Below the pieces are notes generated by a model, which saw only the letters and a program-made list of their open reading frames with translations, ran no database searches and had not been told where the DNA came from. A stretch of DNA of 64,000 nucleotides. Origin: Gonapodya prolifera JEL478. Lineage: Eukaryota; Monoblepharomycota; Monoblepharidomycetes; Monoblepharidales; Gonapodyaceae. Below, piece by piece: positions 22,359 to 31,661 of this stretch. The translations under genes were made by a program, and so were the position numbers. Position 1 is the stretch's first letter. Every line of letters starts with the position of its first letter. The DNA lies in the NCBI GenBank assembly GCA_001574975.1, contig KQ965737.1, positions 722,288-786,287 of the forward strand, read 5' to 3'.

Positions 22359-25300
22359 TGCCAACCAGACTTCCACATCTGTTTGCACACTGGTCCCATT
22401 GAGATTTCATCCAACTCCATCAGAGATTCATGGCGAAGGTCAATTCAACTTGCATTCGCTCTTACTACAGCAGTTCTTTGCGCTCTCAAGCGGAGAAGTC
22501 TGAGAGGGAAGAACAGGCAGTGAGGTCAGGTGATGGGTCAACCCTGCGGCCTGCGGCCCATTACCTGTGTGCGAATCGAATTGACAAAATGGAATTCTCG
22601 ATTATCAATGGAGTGAGGCGTCCCCAAATTAATGGTAAAAGTGCATGTGCCTGATGAAATTCAGGGAGTCAGAGTCTCAGCAGACAGCTGCAGTGGGTGC
22701 TTGTCACCCACAACGGGTCCAATTTTGATGTTTTCACTGATTATTGATTGAGCCACAAGTTTCCTGGTAGCTTGAATGAAAATTTTTATTATCAAGCCAC
22801 GCGTGGAACTTATTGCATTTCCTCACATATTGTATATCTCAATTATTGTTGTTGTACAATATGGGAAATACTGAATGAGTGTTGGGTGCGGAGCGGAGGA
22901 TGTGTATGAGAAGGATGGAGAGGTGCAGATCATGAAGAGGTTCCATAACAAGAGAGTGCAAGGTCAACAGTGGTGCACAACACTACAACAGCTAACCACA
23001 GACCAATGGTATGACAACGTGGCTGAAACCCAGCAGCATTGCATTCATCCATCAAGCTTCTAATTCCTTGCAACTATTGTGACATCCCACCAGATACATA
23101 GGCACAGAAATTGACTGTATTAGTGGTGAGGATACAAGATTGAACACACCTCACAAACCAACTCTATTCCAATTCTTATTTCCCAACAAATTTGTAAATA
23201 CTATCTCTAACCAAATGGGTTGGCGCCTGTTCAGTAGCTGGTGATATGGGTGAGCCCGGTTATGGTTATGGTACATGAGGCTGATCTTGCAAATTTCTGT
23301 GTGTCTGAGTGCCCAGATGTCACTGGTCTTCCCAACCCGCTTCGCATTAACTTGGGTTCCCACACCGTTTCTCTTGACCCATTTGCCCCCTTGTTCTCCA
23401 CATGGCACTGGCAGCATTTTCCCTGGACTGACATCCTTTAGATGACTGGCAGCCTCTACCAACAACTGCACCTGGCCCTTGGGGTTTTCCGCCGCAAGGA
23501 GCTTGGGACGGAGCAGAATGGAGATGTCCACAATGGGGTATTTGAGGGTCGAAGGCATCAATCCCAGCAGCAAGGCGGACGGGTGGCCTGTTCCATTCCA
23601 CAATCAAAGTAAGACGTCAATGACGCTGCTTGGTTGTAGTTGGCCCACCCAGTAGCGTCAGACAATCCCGGTGTCGATGATCCCTGTGGAAATGCCCTGA
23701 CAAGCAACCTGTAACTCCTGGGGAAGGCTTGCAAGTTCCATCAACCCATTGGGGTAAAGCTCTGCAGCTGTCTTCAAACCAAGATTCGAGAAGGCCCCCT
23801 CCGATCTCTGCAAGCACTGGCCAAATGTTGACCATGAAGTCAGGTATATCATGCAGGAATCATGCATGGTACCAGCAAAGAGCTCTGATCTTCTTGTGCC
23901 GCTTGCCGATGCAGCCATATCTCTTATTGTTGCTTTTCACCTGGAGCTCGTGGTTGGCTAGGAGCCACTTTTCCTTGCACTCATCCTCCTCACACAAGTA
24001 CACGCGGGACTGCTTGTTTGCTGATACAAGCCAGAGATACTCTGGGTCCACCATCTCCTTGAGGACATGACCCTGGAATGCTTGCACAGTGGTGTGCTCA
24101 TGACAAACCTCCCTACAAGCTTTGTCATACGTTTGAGGAGCCCAAGTGGCGTAGTCCAACCCGGCGACATTGGCAACGAGGGCATAAGACTTTCCTCACC
24201 CCACTGCCATTGCCCACCACTTCCAAACCGCTCCTCCTGGTACTATCCCAGGCGGGCACAGAAAAGTCCTGGGAGGGTACAATTTGCCATCGATCATGGG
24301 AAAGTTGGCAACAGAGGTGAGGAATGGGGCTATCTTCACCTCCCTCTCTGAGGTGTTGGTGTCAGTGCCGGCAACGGTGGGATATCCAAGGTGAGTTGCT
24401 TGGGAAGTTGCATGGGGAGCAGGGGTTCTGACGAGACAGGTGTAGAAATACAGGGGGGGGGCTATGGGCTTTGAAGTATCTCTGGACATGGGAGGGGTGG
24501 AGGAAATCGAAGTATTACAACTGCCTAAAGGAATTTATTTTGATGAGTTGAAGAAACATTTTCTTTGTGTTAGGGACCAAATTTCAAGTTGAACTCATGC
24601 GTTCTGCCACCAGCAGCTCTCAAACTCTGGAACAACTGCATATGTTCCTCAAATGCCACTTTGCATTGGAGGAGTTTGTGATCAATCTCTTGGATGATTG
24701 GAAGCTTGTGGAAGTTGGATACCAGCTCCTCGAGATCCACCTGCAACTGTTGGATTTTATCTGAAGAGAGCAGTGCAATTGATAGATGTGTGGTTACAAA
24801 TTGGAAAGATCAAACATACTATTGTGAGTTTGCATTGATGGACAGGTCAAACAGAATCTCACTGGTTGGCTGTTAGCGCCCCTGTACCAGTTGTTTACAA
24901 AGCTACTCATCAGTTCATTTTTGCACCCAGCGAGAGCATGGATCTGCCTTGTACAAGATTGGTGCTGTGAGAGGGTCGTACTTCATTGACCCTGGGTCCA
25001 ATTGGGGGGATACGATGGTCCAGGAATCCACAGATGGACCCGCTTTACAGACAATAGGTTGGCCTGCCAACTGGTGAATGCCATTCTTGCACTGGAGGCT
25101 TTTGTAAGAGGCGCTCAGGTGATTAGACAACGCTGGGTTCACGTTGCTGCCCAGACGTTCATCTTCCACTAGATTGTCAAGGGCAGTGTCTTGCAATGAG
25201 CCCATTAACAAATACTGCTGTCACTCCCATGGCAAACGTTATAATGAGGCGTGGCCAGAGCAGTCTCAGTTGTCATAAGGAAACAGAGTGCACGCCACAA

Positions 25301-25700
25301 CCATTTGTAGTCTGTTGTTGGGAACAGGTTGATGAAGGACCCAAAAGCTCTTTTCAGCAAGATCTTATCACAGTTTTGTGGCGCTTGCAAGAGGATGTGG
25401 TGGAAGATGCACATGGCAATGTCGCAGTCAATGATGGGGCCACACCCAGACGTCGGCACATAGAATGGCAGGCTGTTCTTGTACCTGTGTACAGTAACGT
25501 CCTTGCCAACCTTGATAGTGCAGGTGCGACCACCTTGGACATCCAATGGCTCAGTCAACTGAGCAAATGCAGCAAACCTGTATGGCACGTTGTTGTCTAC
25601 CCCGAAAACTTTGGCAAAGCCCATAGGGGCTGAGGTAGAGCTCACTAAGTTGATCTTTCATGTGGGAGGCCGTGGACATGTCGTCTGAAGATGCTGCTTG
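22359..25700. other. Unique spacer between the inverted-repeat arms
   Basis: These 3342 bp lie exactly between the two arms. The minus strand carries most of the open frames: 25624-25205; a second at about 25211-24915 ending in YKADPCSRWVQK; an exon-like piece at about 24765-24583 ending in HEFNLKFGP; and fragments at 24489-23600 with a Cys/His-rich run (CREVCHEHT, then LCEEDECKEKW). Frames are interrupted by stops and frame changes, so the region looks like one or two decayed or heavily spliced genes. No transposase, integrase, reverse transcriptase or helicase motif was recognised. Confidence 0.55.
25205..25624 (-). CDS. Unidentified ORF of 139 residues in the spacer
   Basis: The ATG-initiated frame starts MGFAKVFGVDNNVPYRF and includes KVGKDVTVHRYKNSLPFY, GCGPIIDCDIAMCIFHHI and LLKRAFGSFINLFP before a stop at 25205. 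The mix of hydrophobic strands with Cys and His is coding-like, but I recognise no family. The next frame begins as this one ends, so it may be the first exon of a longer gene. It opens close to the inner end of the right arm. Confidence 0.35.
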   Translation of the reverse strand: MGFAKVFGVDNNVPYRFAAFAQLTEPLDVQGGRTCTIKVGKDVTVHRYKNSLPFYVPTSGCGPIIDCDIAMCIFHHILLQAPQNCDKILLKRAFGSFINLFPTTDYKWLWRALCFLMTTETALATPHYNVCHGSDSSIC

Positions 25701-25970
25701 AGATGAGGATTTTCTCTTGATAGTTCATTAAAGTCTATCACTGGATGCAGGAAACTGTCCACCACTGTTCTCAAGAGATTTTGGAAACCGTTTTGTGGTC
25801 GTGCAAACAACCCGCTGACACTCACACAGGGGATTCTCGGCAGTTTCCTCGGATTCTAGCTAACACTTCGTTCTGACTCTTTTTTGTCTTTATTTCCACA
25901 ATCATGGCATACACACGGTCTGCGGTCACAATGCAACAAACAATATATACCACTTTTTGTGATAATGTTT

Positions 25971-26042
25971 CCATCCATGGTGCAGTGGTCAGCACTTAAG
26001 ACTTTGAATCTTGCAACCTGAGTTCGAATCTCAGTGGATCCT
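25971..26042 (+). tRNA. tRNA-Gln(UUG)-like sequence, right arm
   Basis: The full cloverleaf can be drawn: acceptor CCATCCA / TGGATCC, D stem GTGC / GCAC with loop AGTGGTCA, anticodon stem TAAGA / TCTTG with loop CTTTGAA, variable CAAC, and T arm CTGAG-TTCGAAT-CTCAG. Positions 34-36 are TTG, so a working product would read CAA. Pairs 1-72 and 2-71 are C-C mismatches and the discriminator is T, so function is doubtful. Box A and box B promoter elements look present. The identical copy is at 22017-22088. Confidence 0.65.
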
Positions 26043-26547
26043 ATCTTTTTGCAACCACATTATGCAACAACGTTTGCATTCGCGTCTTTCTTTGAACCAC
26101 AGTTGCTTCGCTTCCGATCGTTCAAACGACCGACCCTCAACACTCTCCCATGCTATCGCCTCCACGCTGCATCTGCATTTGCTTCAAATGGACATTCCAG
26201 TTTGGCAAAATGGTCATGACCAGACTTATGCCCCGGCCCGACTAATAAAATGGTCGGGCAATATTCAAAATGGTCAAAATGGTCTGGTCAGGACCATTTT
26301 GAACGACCGAAAAAAGAGCGCCCACGATGTCTCGGGAGGTTGAACTCAACGATCGTCACCGGAGCGCGTCCTTGTCGCGATTGCTTGCTCAGAGTTGGGG
26401 GAAATGTTCTTGCCGTTTCCACCTGGTTCGCAACGACCCATCGCAGGACAGCCTCTGGAAGATTGGAGCGCAAAACGATGGTTAAAGACGCCCAGAATGC
26501 GGAAGCAACCCCACTGGAAGCGTTTGTGGGTGGAAACACGAAGGTGA

Positions 26548-27501
26548 GTGCAACGCAATCAGAGATTCGCCAGGCTCTGGCTGACTGAAGGTAAACGATT
26601 CTGCTGGGAACAGATTAGCACTATTATATTCGTTCTTCACATGGGCATCAACGGAAATTTGAAGGGCGGAGCCGATTTTGCTTTCAAGGTGAGTTGGATG
26701 AACTCGTATCTTCAATTCAACGGACCAAACCAATTTGTGACTATCTATATCTCCAAGGGCGCTCGAATGCCTGTCTATGGTCCAGTCTTTAAAGGACTAC
26801 ATCCGTATTCAGACCACAAGTTCTCCATTGGGAATCCGCCCACCCCAGCAGCTTTTGCAGCCCAATTCTTCAAAGTTCGGGTTGCAGACTTCACTCTGTA
26901 CTACGCACAACAGCCGGCGGCGGGGGCTACCGCTGGGTCTCAACAGGATTCCCTGGAACACATGGTACAGAGACGGTACATTCCCCCACCAGAACCGCCT
27001 CCCGCCCCAGCCGCCCCCCAAGCCGCACAGCGCCCACATCCGCGCAACTCCTGCCTCTCTTTTCTCGCGCACCTCTACCGACTGACCGCCTCGACGGCCA
27101 CCTGGCACCACCCGCGCTGGCGGACCGCGGTTCAAACGCTCACCTGCGCACTGCTCGGTCCTGTGGTCGCACATGACCCGCAACAAGCATGCCGAGAGCG
27201 TGCTCCAGCATCCGGAGAAGGGCGTGGTGGTGACACTGGGGGGAGGAGGAGTAAGGCGGTCGAGAAGATGAGGGAGGTGTTGGGGAGGGATGAGAAGGCC
27301 CGGCTGGGGAGTGGTGGGGGTGAGGGGAAGGAATTAAGGAAGGTTGACGGGATGGAAGACCAAGCGGCGGAGGCGTCGTGGTTGTGGAAGTGGCTCGAAG
27401 CCGCAATGAGGCATAACCGTTCTACGGCTGCAGGTGGAGCCGTACGCGCCGAGCCGAGAACCAGGGGCGATTTGGCGTCGCTCTCCCTACTCCCGCCATG
27501 A
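26548..27501 (+). other. Open frame of 317 codons in the right arm, function unknown
   Basis: This is the mirror of 20558-21511. The frame starts with GTG inside what looks like a gtgagt splice donor (26544), which argues against the frame as drawn. A short ATG-opened frame just downstream (27646-27831) encodes a Cys-containing peptide (CAARVYTAC, then CGTGFG and HAC) that loosely recalls small mitochondrial Cys-pair proteins, but the spacing is not canonical. Confidence 0.3.
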
Positions 27502-28945
27502 CGCGCGTCGCCCTCGCCTGCTTGTGCTCCTGCACCTGGGTCCACACCAGCCCCCGGACCGCTCCCCCCCCCTGACGCGCAACTGCACGGCAAGTTCGGC
27601 AAGAGCGCCCACACCACGCACCCTGCCCGTACCGAGATCGTACGTATGAGTCGCCGGGAGGCGGCTTGTGCAGCACGGGTTTATACCGCCTGTGTCGTGG
27701 CGCACGCCGAGGGACGATGTGGGACCGGTTTTGGCGAGAGCACCCATGCCTGTGTAGAGCTGGGAGCGGGTTTGAGAGGTTCCCGAGTGAGAGTACCGTC
27801 GGAGTGTGGTACATCACTGCAAACAGTGTGAAGGCAAGACGCTTTCAACACTTGAACCTGTGTGAGTTTTCTCTCCTGTCCGCCGAAGGCCAGAATTAAG
27901 TGTTTTCTTTGGGATGTCTGTTAGGTATCTCGCAAAAGTGCCTGAATAGGTCTTCTTTGGTGAGAGCAAACACAAATGTGTTGCTTGGACTTTGGGGTCA
28001 TGCGTGAAATCAGGATTCACGGTTTTTGGATTGCAAGCATGACGTCGACTGTCCTTCTCCCACCATGCATATTGGAGCCATACAATCTTTCCTGAAGTGT
28101 GAGTCTTGACCTGTGCTTGGTGTGTGGGGCGATCGAAGCAAAAATTTCTTCCATCGCATCAGTCTTGATTACTTTACAAGCGGTCAACCAGCACCTCGTT
28201 TCATGTACAAATGAAGCTGAAACATCGCGAATATCACGATTTTCTTCGCCATCCCTCAAGTTACTTTACATACGTGAAAGAAAATGGGTGCGTCATATTT
28301 TGAATTCACCTACCGGGATCCAATACAAGTGCAAAGGAGTGGATGTATCAATGACAGGTTCGGCTTTTCTCAAAGCCCCACGTTTACTTAAGATGCCCGT
28401 ATTTCCGTTTTGGGACCGAAGTATGAATGTCAAGGCTTCGTATCGGAGAACAGACAAGCTGGAGATTGAGATAGCGAGTTAAACTCTGTAAGAATGATTC
28501 TACGTAGTTGCGCAATTCATCTTCTTCTCATGAACGTTGAACTACAACAAGTCGTTCCAACTCTGCGTTTGACAGGGGAAAAGTCTCGGCACCTCGTGGG
28601 AAAAGTCCCTGGCTGGGCCAGGGAAAAGTCTCAGACGTTTCCCTCCTCTGGTCATGACCATTTTGCCTCCAATTTTCATTCCGTCGATGGTTTGTTTCGG
28701 TATTGACACCACCCCACCGCAATTAAGTTGGATTCTGATACGGACTGAAAGGGCGTCCCATGTTCCGTGGACCAAAGCACCCAAGGAAGCGAGCACCCTT
28801 TCCATTCTTCACAGCTGTATTCCCCTTTTACCCCCATTGGAGTTTTGACCAGCTTGTTTGTGCGTCTAGGTTGAGCCTGGGCGCCACCCGACATCCCCAT
28901 ACGCCCCTTCCACAGCGTCAGAAGGCAAAGGGAAGGTGGGGCCCC

Positions 28946-29017
28946 CCAATTATTTTACAGTAGTTAGTATATAGGANTTTAAATCCTGCGACCTCAGTTC
29001 GAATCTGAGTAAGGCCT
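28946..29017 (+). other. tRNA-like sequence assembled across the right end of the palindrome
   Basis: Aligned base for base with the arm tRNA-Gln-like gene, 28946-28976 (inside the arm) is a 5' half: D loop AGTAGTTA and anticodon stem TAGGA. Positions 28978-29017 (outside) are a 3' half: TTTAAA, TCCTG, CGAC, then CTCAG-TTCGAAT-CTGAG. The junction N is the first base of the anticodon loop. Anticodon and T stems pair, the D stem pairs in 3 of 4 positions, and the acceptor only in its inner 3 of 7, so it is not a normal tRNA. The same 5' half faces outward at the left end (19083-19113), where ACAD intron sequence follows instead. Confidence 0.6.
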
Positions 29018-29330
29018 CTCTTGTTCTGCCCGTCGACAGGCGGAGGTCGCGGAGGCGGTTTTGGTTGGCTGTTTTCTTACTCCCGCCCTTCTGAGTTGCT
29101 CTTCGGCATTGACCGCTGTTTCTTTCCTTGATTGAAGGAGTGCGGAGGGAAGCAGGTTGGCTGCCACGAAATGAATGTAGGACTTTGGTACGCTGAACCC
29201 TGTAAAGTGTCAACCCACAGCTCCCCGCTGCAAATTCTGCGTTTCAATACGGCCAACACCACACCTTTTTCGCACATCCCGCATTCTTATTTCACTTCAT
29301 GGATCAGATGTACCTGTACTAGACTAAAGA
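29018..29330. other. Non-coding flank downstream of the inverted ACAD 3' half
   Basis: The region lies between the tRNA-like 3' half and the stop codon of the acyl-CoA dehydrogenase 3' exons (29331). No protein-like frame is convincing. It should hold the dehydrogenase 3' UTR and terminator on the minus strand. Confidence 0.5.
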
Positions 29331-30281
29331 CTAGAGCTTTCCACTGGTCAAGAGCTCTGACTCTCTTTTCTTCCTCTTCTCCAGTTTTCTCCGAACCTCG
29401 GACGCCCGCTGCAGCTCTCTCCGCGACAGCTGCCACAGGTGCACGTCGTCTGGTCCGTCGCCCAAGCGGTAGATGCGCACGTGATGGAAGATGTGTGCGA
29501 GCTCCAGTTCCTGAGAGACGCCTGCTCCTCCGGCAATTTGGATCGCGCGGTCCACAATCTGCTGCACGGCGCGCGGAACATAGACCTTGCAAGGGATTTG
29601 CCGTTCGTTCATTCAAATGTGTTTGCACCAAGTTAGCATGTGGGAACGTAAACGTTCCACCGCGGACTCACCTTGACCATTGCAATCTCCCTTTGCGCAC
29701 CTTTAGGTCCCAGCCTGTCAATGGCATCGGCCGCCTGAAGCACAAGCCCACGGCACGCAGTGATCTCCATCCGCGCCTCTGCTATTTCGATTTGCACCTT
29801 CCCTGGTGGACGGTGAAGGCGTTGCCGTTTGCATTTAACGTCGCACAAAACTTCAGCCCCCAAAAGTAGTTGTGAACCCACCCCAATCTGCTTTGATCTT
29901 TCCAAAGGGTAACTTATCGGGTCGAGTAGCCTCGTTCANTATGCGCTCAAATACTCGCTCGGCGAGACCAAGGCATCGCATGCCGTAATGGATGCGACCT
30001 TCATGGAGAGCAGAACACAAGTGCCNTTAAATACGCCAAGCTACGTCACCCACCGCCCACTGCACACCCGCAATCGGCTCCGCTACTCACCAGGTCCCAA
30101 CCGCCCCTGGAGCACTTCGAACCCGCGTCCCTCACCCACCACAAGGTTCGACTTGTGCACACGCACGTTGGTGTACTCGACCTCGGAGTGCCCGTGCGGT
30201 GCTGCGTCGTAGCCCAGCACGGTCAGGTTGCGAACCAGCTTTATCCCCGGAGTGTCTTTGGGAACAAGCAGCACCGTCTGC
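29331..30281 (-). CDS. Acyl-CoA dehydrogenase (ACAD10/11 type), inverted 3' half
   Basis: Exons on the minus strand are 30281-30091 (same sequence as the end of exon 7), 29998-29882, 29802-29672 and 29585-29331. They encode [20 protein letters not shown] joined to [19 protein letters not shown], then [35 protein letters not shown] and [20 protein letters not shown]. Two exceptional Ns fall here: 29939 inside a codon that is probably ATG, and 30026 in intron 7. All splice phases agree, so these exons are the natural continuation of 17731-19017. No start codon or upstream exons are attached. The true locus may be colinear, with one half inverted biologically or in assembly. Confidence 0.85.
30027..30281 (-). 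repeat. Inverted duplication, copy 2
   Basis: This is the exact reverse complement of 18827-19081. Here intron 7 continues normally past N30026 to a catgaag acceptor and the next exon. Upstream of 30281 the match stops and a diverged sequence begins. Confidence 0.9.
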
Positions 30282-30623
30282 TACGGAGTCACTTGCATGA
30301 CACCACGGATGGGGAACCTACTTGACCACCAGTCTCAGGATCTTTTCGTCCACCGGCAGCCATTGACTACGCTCTTGTGCTCGGAAAGTTGCTCGTGCTC
30401 GGAAAGTTCAGGTGCTGCGACATGGTGATGATTTGAAGTCAACCTTAGAGAGGGAGGGGCTTTTTGAAATTAAGCATGCAATTATACTGTAGACGTAGCT
30501 GGCATTCGAAAAGGAAGACATATGCAAATGATTCGAAAATAAGTTCGAGTTGCTTCTTTCCAAATTTCAAGTACCTCAAAATTCAACTGAACATTCTTGA
30601 ACACACAAACTCCGCCCAAATCA
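30282..30623. other. Intergenic region with a diverged ACAD exon remnant
   Basis: On the minus strand, 30282-30335 reads TGGTGGTCAAGTAGGTTCC and then CATCCGTGGTG. This resembles the end of dehydrogenase exon 6 and its donor (TGGTGGTCCAGCGGGTTC..), with substitutions and a small insertion. The rest contains a direct repeat of ACTTTCCGAGCAC (about 30375-30410) and the probable CSN8 promoter. Confidence 0.45.
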
Positions 30624-31433
30624 ATGGACCATCTTCGTTCTCTCATCAGCTCTGGTGACATCCCTTCTCTCATCACCCACCTCGAGGGGCTGGAGCAGTC
30701 GTTCCTCTACGCTGATTCCATTCATTCGTTCCTCGCTGCCCAACCACCGAGATCTCCCAGACCCCAAACACACTCTTTCCCTCCGCCGTCATTCCCCGCT
30801 GCGTCACCACATTTAATCTACGCTCTGCTCACCCTCGCTCACTGTGCGGATGATGACCTACCTTCTGCCAGATTCGCATTGAAGCGTATTCCCGAATCCT
30901 TGGCCACGCAACCTCTCCTCCAAGCTGTGGATCCCATTTTCGGATCTCTTTGGTACAAAGAAGTCCCAAAATTCTGGGAAACACTTTCTTCGACTTCGTA
31001 CCTTTCCCCAACGGCCACGGTTGACCCATCACTATCGGAGGAGTATGACCTCGCGGCTCACCTCACACGTCACCTGGCCGGCACCGTCCGTCATCGTACG
31101 AAAGTGCTATTGGAAAAGGCATACACCGCCATTAGGGTGCGGGACGCGGTTGCTATGCTGGGCCTTTCTAAGTCAGAAGTATCAGAAGCGCTGGCCAAGG
31201 ACGGTTGGACCAGCCAGGATGGATATCTCATTGCCCCAGAACGGGGTGTTGCGGGCACTGGGTTTTCGGCGTCCACGGAAGGAAATGGCACTGTTGCGAA
31301 TGGAAATGGTGTTCGTGGTCTTGCAGGGACTGGCTCGACCCCGAGAACGCAAATCGAAGTTCAAAGAGCGAGAGACATCTTACTGGAGAGAATGAAAGCC
31401 GTCGCGGATGTTGCACTTAAACTGGAAATGTAA
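30624..31433 (+). CDS. CSN8: COP9 signalosome subunit 8 (PCI domain)
   Basis: This is a single-exon gene of 269 residues from the ATG at 30624 (MDHLRSLISSGDIPSL). The N-terminal half is helical repeats (LIYALLTLAHCADDDLPSAR, LKRIPESL). The C-terminal half is a compact PCI/winged-helix region: KVLLEKAYTAIRVRDAVAML, GLSKSEVSEALAKDGWTSQD, YLIAPE. This order fits CSN8, the smallest PCI subunit of the COP9 signalosome, which removes NEDD8 from cullins. A Gly/Thr-rich insert precedes the last helix (RDILLERMKAVADVALKLEM). Rpn12 or eIF3k are the main alternatives among small PCI proteins. It is followed by the eIF2D gene on the same strand, 228 bp away. Confidence 0.75.
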   Translation: MDHLRSLISSGDIPSLITHLEGLEQSFLYADSIHSFLAAQPPRSPRPQTHSFPPPSFPAASPHLIYALLTLAHCADDDLPSARFALKRIPESLATQPLLQAVDPIFGSLWYKEVPKFWETLSSTSYLSPTATVDPSLSEEYDLAAHLTRHLAGTVRHRTKVLLEKAYTAIRVRDAVAMLGLSKSEVSEALAKDGWTSQDGYLIAPERGVAGTGFSASTEGNGTVANGNGVRGLAGTGSTPRTQIEVQRARDILLERMKAVADVALKLEM

Positions 31434-31661
31434 AGGGGCAATTTGGAGGACTGCCACAGGAAAGATGCTGGACACTCAATTGAGGGCATTTGATTGGGAC
31501 ATGGATGGAAATCGAATTGATAAGTTGAGAACTGTAACACTTCTGTTCATAAATGAGGCGATAGTTGAAAGTATGATGAAAGTAGGAAAATAAAGTGTTT
31601 TCATTCAACATTCTTGAAACCGTTCTGATTGTGGTCACAGTGGAAAGTCCGAGCAAGGAAA

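Larger units (their letters stand above)
25701..28977 (-). repeat. Right arm of a giant inverted repeat
   Basis: This is the reverse complement of 19082-22358 with no difference seen in the stretches compared. The outer end is N28977, immediately before TTTAAATCCTG. Perfect identity over 3.3 kb means very recent origin, active gene conversion or an assembly fold-back. GC content is uneven: AT-richer at both ends and GC-rich from about 26960 to 27890. Confidence 0.85.

Noticed and set aside
19077-28983. piggyBac-type insertion with a TTAA target duplication
   Set aside because: TTTAA occurs on both sides, but the arms lack recognisable piggyBac ends, an N separates the motif from each arm, and the outer flanks are not from the same site.
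28971-28988. An ochre-suppressor tRNA (anticodon TTA) at the palindrome end
   Set aside because: The loop reads N-TTTAAA, which would place TTA at the anticodon. However, the first loop base is ambiguous, the acceptor stem pairs only in its inner three positions, and the sequence is a junction of two DNAs.
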